Shown here in pieces: positions 9,565 through 19,099 of a stretch of DNA of 64,000 bases. Both the position numbers and the translations under genes were made by a program. Source of the stretch: Aliiglaciecola sp. LCG003 (GTDB taxonomy: Bacteria > Pseudomonadota > Gammaproteobacteria > Enterobacterales > Alteromonadaceae); NCBI RefSeq assembly GCF_030316135.1, contig NZ_CP128185.1, forward strand, positions 3,968,001 through 4,032,000, in the 5' to 3' direction. The notes under the pieces are model-generated. The model ran no database searches. It saw nothing but the letters and a program-made list of their open reading frames with translations, and was not told the origin of the DNA. How positions within the stretch are numbered: position 1 is the first letter of the stretch; each line of letters begins with the position of its first letter.

Positions 9565-10497
9565 ATGTCAGACGTCAGTCGTGAGTATTGCCACGTAATT
9601 GAAGCCTACATCCCGTCGATGTGGAAAGAGCATCTGCGTGTGCCGATGGAAGTTTATCTACAAGGTTTAGATGCAGCAGCAAAAGCAAACCAAGATAGTT
9701 TATGGGGCTTCAATATCGGCAAAGGTATAACGAGTGCGGAGTATGGGCTGCTCGGTTACTTGGTTGAATCATGTGATACCTTGCAAGCGGCCCTAGAAGC
9801 TTTGTTGCAGTTTGATAAAACCGTTGCAGATATCGGTCAAACCCAATTTAACCACAATGGTAAGGTGGCAACTTTGATATGGCAGCCTTATTTCCATAAC
9901 CGTCATGCGGTGCTACGTAATATGACAGCATGGCTAGCAACAGTTCGTCGAGTTTCCGGCAAACTGGTAACTCCCAGATGCGTCAACTTACAAGATAATT
10001 TCACTGCTCATGAATTAAACACCTTAGCAGCTTGGTTTGGTTGTGTGGTCAAAGGTTCAAGAAACTGCAATGTCATAGAGTTTGATATAGCATTATTAGA
10101 CACGCCGATTCTCACTCGCAACGAATTAGTAAATAGTCACTTACTTTTAGCCACAAAAGAAGCAAAACAGCTTTATGTTAATGAACATGGTTGGTTGAGC
10201 CAATTACAACCTGTGCTGCACAGTGCCGATCTACACAATTTGACTTTATCAACCCTAGCAGAAGTGCTTTGCATGTCGACTCGAACACTACAAAGGCGGT
10301 TAAAATTAAATCACATGAGCTTTAGCCAATTGCTTGATGATGAGCGCAAAAGACGCTTTCAACAATTTGTACATACAATGCGTAAACAAATGTTGGGGGA
10401 TTTACTGGGTTACGGTGAACAAGCTTCGTTAAATAGAGCAGTTAAACGCTGGTATGGCATGTCGCCTAGTGAGTATGTTCGTTGGATTAAAAAGTAA
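9565..10497 (+). CDS. AraC-family transcriptional regulator
   Basis: A 310-residue regulator with an N-terminal arabinose-binding-like domain of the PF12625 (OruR/VirS-like) type (about residues 10-195) and a C-terminal double helix-turn-helix domain. The latter shows LSTLAEVLCMSTRTLQRRLK and the closing motif GMSPSEYVRW. It is transcribed divergently from the SRPBCC/sterol-desaturase pair, the usual placement of a local activator with its target. Effectors in this subfamily are often small hydrophobic or amino-acid-like molecules. That it controls the neighbouring pair is inference. Confidence 0.88.
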   Translation: MSDVSREYCHVIEAYIPSMWKEHLRVPMEVYLQGLDAAAKANQDSLWGFNIGKGITSAEYGLLGYLVESCDTLQAALEALLQFDKTVADIGQTQFNHNGKVATLIWQPYFHNRHAVLRNMTAWLATVRRVSGKLVTPRCVNLQDNFTAHELNTLAAWFGCVVKGSRNCNVIEFDIALLDTPILTRNELVNSHLLLATKEAKQLYVNEHGWLSQLQPVLHSADLHNLTLSTLAEVLCMSTRTLQRRLKLNHMSFSQLLDDERKRRFQQFVHTMRKQMLGDLLGYGEQASLNRAVKRWYGMSPSEYVRWIKK

Positions 10498-10787
10498 AAT
10501 TTATGACTGTAAAAAATGTCGCGATACACTGCTTAACGGCAGTATTGCCCCTCGAAAATCAACACTAATCAGCCAGCTAGATTTAACCCGCTTGCCACCA
10601 TTTACGCCTGTGCTTACAACTCTGTAACAGGCTATTCACTCACTGCTAAAGACTCGTAAAGAAAGCACTACTATCAGCGGCTGCGCAGGGGTTATTTTCA
10701 ATCCCGCCAGCGATACACAAGAGCGTCATTCCGTTACACTCCGCGACCGTTATTTTCCAATTGATTGCCAGCAAAAGGTTGTATTGC

Positions 10788-11465
10788 ATGCCATTCCCCA
10801 CACACCGATTTTACGAAGATGTTTTAGCACTATTTTGTGCCTGTACGATGGTGTCATTAGGTATTGTTCTATTTGATCACCAAGGAATGTTAACTGGCGG
10901 CACTGCAGGCATTGCTATCATTGGCAGTCATCTGACATCGGTAAATTTCGGTATCATGTTTTTTGTGGTTAACATTCCGTTTTATTACCTTGCTTGGTCT
11001 CAGTTGAGCAAGCGCTTCACTATCAATACCTTTATTTCAGTCACTATGGTGTCATTGATGACCGAACAGATGAGTCAAGTCATTCAAATTCAGCAGGTCC
11101 ATCCGTTGTTTTCTGCAATGGTTGGCGGAATGCTAATAGGCGTTGGTTTGCTTATCATGTTTAGGCACAAATCAAGTTTGGGCGGTTTGGGTATTTTGGC
11201 ACTCTACCTGCAAAATAAATATACGATACGAGCCGGTAATTTTGGTTTGTTAGTGGACTCAATTATAATGACGGGATCGATATTCATTTTTAGTTTTGAA
11301 TTAGTCATGCTGTCAGTGATTGGGGCGATCACGCTTAATCTACTGATTGCAGTCAATCATAAACCCGGCCGTTATCAGGCAGGGAATGTTAAAAAACCAT
11401 TAGATGTAAAAAGTGATGAGGTTCAAGCCGATATTGACGATAGTTTGTTAAATACCGCCAAATAA
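10788..11465 (+). CDS. YitT family membrane protein
   Basis: A 225-residue integral membrane protein with five or six hydrophobic segments from about residue 10 to 190, and the YitT signature GIVLFDHQGMLTGGTAGIAI near the N-terminus followed by NIPFYYLAW. This UPF0750-like family is of unknown function; some members are annotated as transporters. ATG 10788 with AAAGG at 10773-10777 is chosen over a TTG 27 bp upstream. The C-terminal 30 residues are hydrophilic and probably cytoplasmic. It stands alone. Confidence 0.82.
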   Translation: MPFPTHRFYEDVLALFCACTMVSLGIVLFDHQGMLTGGTAGIAIIGSHLTSVNFGIMFFVVNIPFYYLAWSQLSKRFTINTFISVTMVSLMTEQMSQVIQIQQVHPLFSAMVGGMLIGVGLLIMFRHKSSLGGLGILALYLQNKYTIRAGNFGLLVDSIIMTGSIFIFSFELVMLSVIGAITLNLLIAVNHKPGRYQAGNVKKPLDVKSDEVQADIDDSLLNTAK

Positions 11466-11520
11466 CTTGAGCTAAAACCTAAAGGTTTGCACTGAATACG
11501 TCAACAAAGATATCCACTCA

Positions 11521-11952
11521 TCAACTTTCAAATAACTGTTTAATGTCTTTAAACGCCTTAAATTCAAGGGCGTTGCCGCAAGGGTCAAGAAAAAACATAG
11601 TGGCTTGTTCACCAGTTTGTCCGGCAAAACGAACATAAGGTTCAATTACAAATTCAACCCCAGCGGCCTTGACTCGCTGTGCCAGTGAGTGCCAATCATG
11701 CATTTCAAGTACCACGCCAAAATGTGGGACAGGCACTGCTTTATTGTCTACCTCATTGGGGGCGGGTTGACTTGGCATATCAGCGACTAAATGGGTTACC
11801 AACTGATGACCAAAAAAATTCCAATCAATCCAATGGCTTGAACTACGACCTTGTGCGCATCCAAGCACTTTGGAATAGAAGTCTTCGGCTGCAGGTAAAT
11901 CATCTACCGGAATAGCTAAATGAAAAGGCTGAATATTTGCAGTCATTGTCAC
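11521..11952 (-). CDS. VOC (glyoxalase/bleomycin-resistance fold) family protein
   Basis: A 143-residue protein with two beta-alpha-beta-beta-beta modules: FHLAIPVDDLPAAEDFYSKVLG at the start, a central PHFGVVLEMHDWHSLAQRV and the closing FFLDPCGNALEFKAF. His at about 11, His at about 98 and Glu at about 131 are candidate metal ligands, as in glyoxalase I-like dioxygenases. It overlaps the upstream aldehyde dehydrogenase by 4 bp (ATGA-type junction), so both are one operon. Substrate unknown; a reactive aldehyde or ketoaldehyde would fit the neighbour. Confidence 0.85.
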   Translation of the reverse strand: MTMTANIQPFHLAIPVDDLPAAEDFYSKVLGCAQGRSSSHWIDWNFFGHQLVTHLVADMPSQPAPNEVDNKAVPVPHFGVVLEMHDWHSLAQRVKAAGVEFVIEPYVRFAGQTGEQATMFFLDPCGNALEFKAFKDIKQLFES

Positions 11953-13358
11953 AACAACCTTTTAAGAATGGATAATTTGAGTGCACTAAACGGCGGATAA
12001 CGTAAACTCACATCAAACTTAAAGCTGCGTTTCATTACTGTTTTAAGGTGACTAAAGGTATCAAAGCCGAATTTTCCATGGTAGTTACCCATTCCGCTAT
12101 GCCCCACACCACCGAACGGCAATTCTGGGTTCAACATAAACATGAATCCATCATTGACACAGGTGCTGCCTGCGGATGTTTGATTCAGTACTTTTTGTTC
12201 AAATTGACTGTTTGCAGTGAAGACGTAAAGTGCTAATGGCTTCGCTCGCTGATTCACAAAGGGAATTGACTCATTGATATTATTTAGGGTGATAATCGGC
12301 AAAATAGGGCCGAATATTTCCTGTTGCATCAATTCACTATCGAGTGCCGGGTCAAGTACGATAGTCGGAGCAAAGTACTTTTTATCCAAATCTTGTTCAC
12401 CACCAAATACGATATTTTGACCTTCTAAGTAGTGACTTAGTCTTGCAAAATGGCGTTGATTTACGATACGGCCATAGTCTTTGCTAGATTTAATATCTTG
12501 CCCATAAAAGGCTTGGAGCTTTTTCTGTATTGCCGCGATTAATTGACTGGAGAGTGACTTTTCCACTAGAACATAATCAGGAGCAACACAGGTTTGCCCA
12601 GCATTCATCCACTTACTCCAAACAATCCGAGCGGCAGTTACCTCAATATCGGCACTGGATTCAACGATACAAGGGCTTTTTCCGCCCAACTCCAAAGTGA
12701 CAGGCGTTAGATGCTCCGCTGCTGCGCGCATGACTATCTTACCTACCGTTTCACCGCCAGTATAAAATATATGTTCAAAAGGCTGTTTGAGTAATTCTGT
12801 GGTTTCATCTACCGCACCCTCAACCACAGCGATAGCATTGCTATCAAGGTATTGGGGCACAATTTCGGCTATTAATTTAGAGGTTTGGGAAGCCAGTTCT
12901 GAAGGTTTCAACACTGCGCAATTCCCAGCCGAAATAGCCGCGATAAGAGGAGCAAAAACTAACTGAAAAGGATAATTCCAAGCACCGATGATTAATACAG
13001 TACCTAATGGCTCAGGCAGTTGATAACTGCAGCCTGGTTGCGCCGCTATAGGCGTGCTGACTTTGCGAGGTTTCATCCACTTTTTTAATTTCTTAAGTGT
13101 GTGTTCGATATCTCCGACAATAAAACCGATCTCGGATAGCCAAGATTCACTTTTACATTTGCCTAAGTCAGCATGCAAAGCAGCCAATATCTTATCTTGT
13201 TGCTCCAATGTCATGCGCTTGAGCTGATTTAACTGTTCCACACGCCACGAGTACTCACGGGGGTATCCTGATGAAAAGGTATCCCGTAAACCCGCGACGA
13301 TAGTTGCGATTTGCGATAGTTCTGAAGGCTGTTCAACAGTCGGGCTTAGATCACTCAT
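11949..13358 (-). CDS. Aldehyde dehydrogenase, class 3 / coniferyl-aldehyde dehydrogenase type
   Basis: NAD(P)-dependent oxidation of aldehydes to carboxylic acids. The 469-residue length without an extended N-terminus and the ending typical of ALDH3-type enzymes (hydrophobic LSILKRLL) suggest class 3. Catalytic features are complete: Asn128 (GAWNYP), Lys151 (KPSE), Glu223 (TLELGGKSP) and the nucleophile Cys257 (NAGQTCVAPD). The C-terminal hydrophobic tail could attach it to the membrane. It is followed by a VOC protein in the same operon. Probable substrates are fatty or aromatic aldehydes; the precise one cannot be told. Confidence 0.9.
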   Translation of the reverse strand: MSDLSPTVEQPSELSQIATIVAGLRDTFSSGYPREYSWRVEQLNQLKRMTLEQQDKILAALHADLGKCKSESWLSEIGFIVGDIEHTLKKLKKWMKPRKVSTPIAAQPGCSYQLPEPLGTVLIIGAWNYPFQLVFAPLIAAISAGNCAVLKPSELASQTSKLIAEIVPQYLDSNAIAVVEGAVDETTELLKQPFEHIFYTGGETVGKIVMRAAAEHLTPVTLELGGKSPCIVESSADIEVTAARIVWSKWMNAGQTCVAPDYVLVEKSLSSQLIAAIQKKLQAFYGQDIKSSKDYGRIVNQRHFARLSHYLEGQNIVFGGEQDLDKKYFAPTIVLDPALDSELMQQEIFGPILPIITLNNINESIPFVNQRAKPLALYVFTANSQFEQKVLNQTSAGSTCVNDGFMFMLNPELPFGGVGHSGMGNYHGKFGFDTFSHLKTVMKRSFKFDVSLRYPPFSALKLSILKRLL

Positions 13359-13441
13359 AATTCACCTTGGGCATATAATCTAAAATCATTATTACACAAA
13401 TTGAGTTGCTGAGAAGGGTTTTGAGCTGAGTTAGAAAAACA

Positions 13442-13470
13442 AAAAAGCCGCTTTTTAGCGGCTTTTTTTA
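13442..13470. terminator. Bidirectional intrinsic terminator between purA and the aldehyde dehydrogenase
   Basis: AAAAAAGCCGC and GCGGCTTTTTTT form a long stem around TTTTTA, with A and T tracts on both sides. It lies 20 bp after the purA stop codon (minus strand) and isolates purA from the downstream aldehyde dehydrogenase gene. Confidence 0.88.
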
Positions 13471-13489
13471 TTTAGTATGAAGGTTAGGA

Positions 13490-14800
<1,311 letters not shown>

Positions 14801-15083
14801 TCAGAAAATTAGGCGAGGATTCTATCAAAAAGCAGCCCACTAGATCACCCGTTTTTTCACTTTATTCATGCCAAAATAGAATAAAAGCTGAACAATAGGC
14901 TAAAAAGGCGCTTTGAACGAGATTTCACAACAACAAAGTTAGTTGTTTAGATAACAACCTATCGAATTATCTATACTCATAGCCGATTTTCTCTACAGGT
15001 ACGGATGGATCCAAAACCTGAGTCGCAATCAGACTTTCTGCCTAGCAAGGGCTTAGAGAGACTATTAATGTTTGTAAAGCTGA

Positions 15084-15293
15084 CTACTCAGGCAATAAGA
15101 AGAACAATGCTACCAAGCCTATTGTTACCATAGCTCCACCAATTGTGCGTAGCTGTTCACTTGGTTGAGAGGCCACTTGACTCAGGTAATTTTTCCAGCT
15201 ATTGGGGAAAAGCATGGGTCCAATTCCCTCAATGACGAACACCATAGCTAGCGCCACCAGTAACGTTTGCCCCACAGTATATCTCCCCAGCAT
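15084..15293 (-). CDS. DUF2065 (YjeT-type) small membrane protein
   Basis: A 69-residue protein with two transmembrane helices (about residues 8-28 and 48-67) separated by FPNSWKNYLSQVASQPSEQLRTIGG, the DUF2065 signature. Function unknown. In many gammaproteobacteria it lies between hflC and purA; here the purA side of that synteny is kept with a 295-bp gap, while hflK/hflC are not next to it. Confidence 0.85.
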   Translation of the reverse strand: MLGRYTVGQTLLVALAMVFVIEGIGPMLFPNSWKNYLSQVASQPSEQLRTIGGAMVTIGLVALFFLLPE

Positions 15294-15441
15294 TGTATGT
15301 TAATCGCGCTATAGTATGCCGCAATTCACGAAAATTGGTATGCTTTGTAGTCGCAAAATTAACACAATCCCATTAAGGAATAGGATTACAGCGAGTCTAT
15401 TGGCTAGATGCTAGGAGAGGCAAAAAATTAAATAACTGAAT

Positions 15442-16158
15442 TTACGCAACGCCTGCTGGGTTGAATTTATATCCCACTCCCCAAACGGTTTGAACTATAG
15501 ATGGACTGGTGGCGTCATCTTCAATTTTCGCCCGAAGTCGATTGATGTGAGAGTTTACCGTATGTTCATAACCACTGTGGTGATACCCCCATACAGACTC
15601 AAGTAGCTGACTGCGGGTAAAAACCTGATTAGGATGACTGGCTAGATGCAGCAGTAACTCAAATTCAGTAGCGGTTAAGTCTAGAATCACACCTTTAAAG
15701 GTCGCCACATGATTCTTCTGATTGATCTGTAAAGCGCCAATATTTAACGGGGTATCCGCATTTGCCAGTTGAGGGCTATACACTTGTTTTAAACTATTGG
15801 CTTTGCGCAATTGAGAACGCACTCGGGCCTGTAACTCACGGACGCTAAAAGGCTTGGTGATGTAGTCATCAGCACCGAGTTCAAGACCTAATACCCGATC
15901 TGTTTCTGAGCTTTTCGCGGTTAACATAATGATGGCCTGTTGCGGCTTTTTTTCTCTGACCTGACGACAAATATCCAAGCCATTGACTCCTGGCAGCATC
16001 ACATCGAGTAGCATTAGCGCAAAATCATCTTCAAGAGCTGAGGTTAATGCTGGTTCGCCACTAGCAAAGTGCACTATTTCGACGCCCAGTTCGGCCAAAT
16101 TAACCCGGATCAATTCCGCAATGTCTAAATCATCCTCAACCACTAACACATTGTCCAT
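15442..16158 (-). CDS. OmpR-family response regulator with no adjacent kinase
   Basis: A 238-residue two-domain regulator. The receiver domain has the acidic pocket ED at 8-9, the phosphoacceptor Asp52 (LLDVMLPG), Thr80 and Lys102 (ITKPFS). The C-terminal winged helix (about 135-235) ends VQTVWGVGYKFNP, typical of OmpR/PhoB proteins. It lies 65 bp after the second of two spondin-domain genes on the same strand and is probably co-transcribed. No histidine kinase gene follows; the next gene is DUF2065. In related clusters a HAMP-type kinase often accompanies the regulator, so its partner must be elsewhere or has been lost. Confidence 0.92.
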   Translation of the reverse strand: MDNVLVVEDDLDIAELIRVNLAELGVEIVHFASGEPALTSALEDDFALMLLDVMLPGVNGLDICRQVREKKPQQAIIMLTAKSSETDRVLGLELGADDYITKPFSVRELQARVRSQLRKANSLKQVYSPQLANADTPLNIGALQINQKNHVATFKGVILDLTATEFELLLHLASHPNQVFTRSQLLESVWGYHHSGYEHTVNSHINRLRAKIEDDATSPSIVQTVWGVGYKFNPAGVA

Positions 16159-16223
16159 TATTTACCTTATCAATTTAAAACTCTCACTGTGTACAAGCCG
16201 GCCAAAGTGAGAGGTTGAACTAA

Positions 16224-16937
16224 TTACTCAATTCGATTCACCGTAAGTATAGCCACGGGATTATCAAACGTATGCTGGGCATCAAGTACTGAGGTAATCA
16301 AATTATCAGCAGCGGTAACCACACCTGGATGATCAGCAACAAAATCCAAATCATCACGAGCAGCGTCGAATCCAACCCCGCTATCAGCTGGTCCAGGAAT
16401 AGAGCCACTAGCTTCAGTGTTCTTTTCAGTGCCGGCATCATAGGCCATCAATGGAGTTGACCAAGACTGTCCCACTGAAAGCTGGTTTAGCTGCCAAGCA
16501 TTTAGACCGGTAAAGCCGTCATTGGTATTCACTAACATAGTGGCGAGTGATAATTTAGCATCATCGATGTCTTCAATGGTTACCATTACTGACTCAGTGC
16601 TTCCCGGTGCAAGAATACCTGCGCCAGACGCGCCTGCGTCGACCATAGGTAGCGCTAGCAAGGCAGAATTATCTCCGCCTTCGGCCATCATTTCGAGTGC
16701 TTCAGATGCAGACTCTCCCACCATCCATAGGTTGCCGTCGCGATGTAACACAAGTGTCAGTGGTGATAGGGGTTGAGCATTGGTTAGATTTGTCACTGTC
16801 ACTTCATAGCTATAATTCACTGGCGCTGGAGGAGGCTGAGTGACATTGTCATCGTCACTGCCACAGGCATTTAACAGTAAAGTAGAAACTGCAACAGTGG
16901 CAAAATGGTAAGAATATCTTTTTGTGTAGTTATACAT
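16224..16937 (-). CDS. Spondin-domain lipoprotein
   Basis: A 237-residue putative lipoprotein with a lipobox ending LLLNACGS (Cys25) and a single spondin_N-like domain. The domain shows YEVTVTNLTNAQPLSPLTLVLH, ALEMMAEGGD, a central GLNAW and a C-terminal MAYDAGTEKN followed by NPVAILTVNRI. Spondin domains in bacteria are extracytoplasmic and of unknown role. Proline-rich linker VTQPPPAPV separates the lipid anchor from the domain. It lies 9 bp after a paralogous gene and before an OmpR-type regulator, so the three form an operon. Probably anchored in the outer membrane. Confidence 0.85.
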   Translation of the reverse strand: MYNYTKRYSYHFATVAVSTLLLNACGSDDDNVTQPPPAPVNYSYEVTVTNLTNAQPLSPLTLVLHRDGNLWMVGESASEALEMMAEGGDNSALLALPMVDAGASGAGILAPGSTESVMVTIEDIDDAKLSLATMLVNTNDGFTGLNAWQLNQLSVGQSWSTPLMAYDAGTEKNTEASGSIPGPADSGVGFDAARDDLDFVADHPGVVTAADNLITSVLDAQHTFDNPVAILTVNRIE

Positions 16938-16946
16938 GATAACCTC

Positions 16947-17630
16947 CTAGTTTACCGTTAAGACCACTTTTGCGACAGGATTCAGCCAACGATGTACGCT
17001 GTTTACCATGTCGCTGCTACCAGCGGCCATATCACTATCACCAAAGTTGCCTCGATGAATATGCACAGTTGCATTGGTTTCGGTACTAGTTACCCCTGAG
17101 CCTCCGTTACCTAAGAGCGGATCTAGTGGCGGTGGTACTGGCATACTGGTGCGCAATTCATCGTTCGCTTCGGTGCCTGCATCATAAGCGTTGAGGTAAA
17201 TGGTATAGGTGCCCACCTCACTCGGTATGGGCCAACTGCCCAAACCTACAAACCCATCATTGGAGGGAAGCACCATACCTACAATAGATAATACTGAATT
17301 ACTGCTATCGTTTGTGAGCATGGTAGAGGTTGATGCGGATGGAACTAGCAAACCACCAGCAGAATTAGCCACCATATCGGCATTAATTGAAGTGCCAATG
17401 GTCATTAGACCATCAAGCGCACCGCCTTCAGCCATTGCTTCAATCTCTGCAGAGGCCGCTTCACCGAGTTCAAACAGACTGGCATCAGGGGTATGCGCTG
17501 CTACGAGCAACGGCGTAAAGTAGATGCCTTGTGTTAAATTTTGAATTTCGATGGTCAACTCTGCTGCCGATGCTTGCTGTGCTGCAGCGATGAGTAAGGT
17601 CGATGAAACTAGTCTAGTAATTTTCTTCAT
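16947..17630 (-). CDS. Secreted spondin-domain protein
   Basis: A 227-residue paralogue of the following gene with a cleavable signal peptide (TLLIAAAQQASAAEL) instead of a lipobox. The spondin_N-like domain shows IEIQNLTQGIYFTPLLVAAH, IEAMAEGGALDGL, then LNAYDAGTEANDE and a final NPVAKVVLTVN. It is first in an operon with the spondin lipoprotein and an OmpR regulator. It probably acts in the periplasm or is secreted. Related gene pairs occur next to two-component systems, which suggests an envelope-sensing role, but this is inference. Confidence 0.85.
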   Translation of the reverse strand: MKKITRLVSSTLLIAAAQQASAAELTIEIQNLTQGIYFTPLLVAAHTPDASLFELGEAASAEIEAMAEGGALDGLMTIGTSINADMVANSAGGLLVPSASTSTMLTNDSSNSVLSIVGMVLPSNDGFVGLGSWPIPSEVGTYTIYLNAYDAGTEANDELRTSMPVPPPLDPLLGNGGSGVTSTETNATVHIHRGNFGDSDMAAGSSDMVNSVHRWLNPVAKVVLTVN

Positions 17631-17831
17631 GTTAATCCCTCGTTTAGAATATTTAGTTAGTCAACGAGGTTTAGTGTGGATCTCAAATATCGCAAAAGTA
17701 TCACGAAAAGAATACGATTCTATCCAAGCAAATATTGGCTCGTAAATAGTCCCTTAGGGAAGAGGAAAATTGAAAAATAGAATTTAAAATAAGCACCTAA
17801 CTAAGGTAGTCATCATACAGTCAAGTCAAAA

Positions 17832-18248
17832 CTACTGGTACAACATATCCTTGCGAGTCGGCGCTAGCACTTTGAGTACTTGGTTTTGCATGGGATGGGA
17901 AACCTCGGCTTTATCCATCGCCTTTATCAATAAATCCACCGTGCGATTAAAATGACCTTCGGTTATATTCATCCCCTGATGAACTTGTTCCATAGTGTCG
18001 CCTGAATACTGACATGGCCCCCCGGTCAATACACATATTTGCTCGGTCAATTTTTTTTTGAAACGGTCGATGTCTGAGCCTTCGAAATACCCTAAAATAA
18101 TGGGGTCATATTCGATTTCAGTGACAAAATTGTCCACAATTTCAGCCACCTTGTCACTGCCTCCAAGCTGTTGATAAACGGTTTGTTGCTGGGTGGCACA
18201 GCCACTTAGTATCGTTGCTAATGATAAAAGTAAAATCACTGTTCTCAT
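17832..18248 (-). CDS. Lipoprotein group 1 truncated haemoglobin
   Basis: Haem protein of the TrHb1 (GlbN) class: YQQLGGSDKVAEIVDNF at the start, the GG-P-C-Y-G turn (LTGGPCQYSG) and HQGMNITEGHF. By alignment with Synechocystis GlbN, the proximal F8 haem ligand should be His90. Unusually it has a lipoprotein signal (ILSGCATQ, Cys17), placing the globin in the periplasm or on the membrane. ATG 18248 is 5 bp after the stop of the preceding gene; ATG 18260, which overlaps that stop, is an alternative. It is last in a unit with DUF3034, an EAL protein and a cupredoxin. Possible roles are O2 or NO binding. Confidence 0.85.
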   Translation of the reverse strand: MRTVILLLSLATILSGCATQQQTVYQQLGGSDKVAEIVDNFVTEIEYDPIILGYFEGSDIDRFKKKLTEQICVLTGGPCQYSGDTMEQVHQGMNITEGHFNRTVDLLIKAMDKAEVSHPMQNQVLKVLAPTRKDMLYQ

Positions 18249-18253
18249 TCCAA

Positions 18254-19099
18254 TCACCATAGTTGACCATTGACCGATAAATAGAGGCCAGATTGATCTT
18301 GTGCCCCTGCAATCGAGCCTAGCTGAACCCATGCCAGGGTTAAATTGATATTTTTGTTGGGGATGTAAGAAACAAAAACGTCAAACCAATCGTCCTCGCC
18401 CAAACCAAGATTATCAGGCTTTTGGCGATATTCAACGCCAACGGCTAGATGCCGCGAAAACAAAATCCCTGCTGAGGCTTCCAACATGACTTCATGCCCA
18501 TTTTGGGTCGTACTGCCGAATCCTAGTAGGCCCATTTCATTCGCTCTAGTGGCACGGGCCGTTAGGTTCCAGACCGCATTGTAGCCGGCAAGGGCAGCTA
18601 GATGCACTTTGGTCATGGCGACATAAAAGTCAGTGCCGCTAGAGTATGAGTCAGCTCCGAGTGCCTCAGCAATGGCTCCATCTTCAAGCCGTTTATGTTG
18701 CATCCCCACGCTCACCTGGGGCCAAGCAGAAAAAACCACATCACCATATACGCGATATTTCAATCCGACCACATTTTGCCGAATATCTCCACCTAAGGTT
18801 TTCAAATCAAAGCGTTGGTGTGCCACACTCATTTCCAATCTATCGTAAAAAGATACCGACGCCGCTAGCGTATTGAGGCGATAATCATCAATATCCACTT
18901 GGCTTATGGCCACGTTAACCGATATTTGATCTCGACTGTCATAACCAGCGATAGTGGCCCACGGGACTATGCCTCCGCCGCCACTGCCTTCAACTTGTAT
19001 CAGGCCTGCGGTACCAATTAATTTGCCATCTGCCGCTAGTAGATCAGCTGATACGCTCAAATACATGATTAAAATACAAATCCGGCTGGCTAATTTCAT
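18254..19099 (-). CDS. DUF3034 family outer-membrane-like protein
   Basis: A 281-residue protein with a signal peptide (ILIMYLSVSADLLAADG) and the DUF3034 start GKLIGTAGLIQVEGSGGGGIVPWATIAGY. The remainder alternates short amphipathic strands (ISVNVAISQVDID, LNLTARATRANEMG, LYLSVNGQLW) and ends in an aromatic residue, suggesting an outer-membrane beta barrel. Function unknown. It overlaps the upstream EAL gene by 4 bp and the downstream globin follows directly, so it belongs to a tightly packed operon. It may be a porin or receptor for the periplasmic globin/cupredoxin pair; this is inference. Confidence 0.85.
   Translation of the reverse strand: MKLASRICILIMYLSVSADLLAADGKLIGTAGLIQVEGSGGGGIVPWATIAGYDSRDQISVNVAISQVDIDDYRLNTLAASVSFYDRLEMSVAHQRFDLKTLGGDIRQNVVGLKYRVYGDVVFSAWPQVSVGMQHKRLEDGAIAEALGADSYSSGTDFYVAMTKVHLAALAGYNAVWNLTARATRANEMGLLGFGSTTQNGHEVMLEASAGILFSRHLAVGVEYRQKPDNLGLGEDDWFDVFVSYIPNKNINLTLAWVQLGSIAGAQDQSGLYLSVNGQLW

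Noticed and set aside
15005-15137. Short plus-strand frame starting MDPKPESQSDFLPS before and over the DUF2065 gene
   Set aside because: Overlaps a conserved gene on the opposite strand, no clear ribosome site and no known homologue.
17209-17523. Plus-strand frames opposite the spondin genes, with Ala/Ser/Pro-rich translations
   Set aside because: Low-complexity antisense readings of real minus-strand genes, with no ribosome sites.
17709-17721. AGAAT-ACG-ATTCT repeat upstream of the spondin operon
   Set aside because: Arms of only 5 bp occur often by chance in AT-rich DNA; not enough for an OmpR-type site, which is usually a direct repeat.
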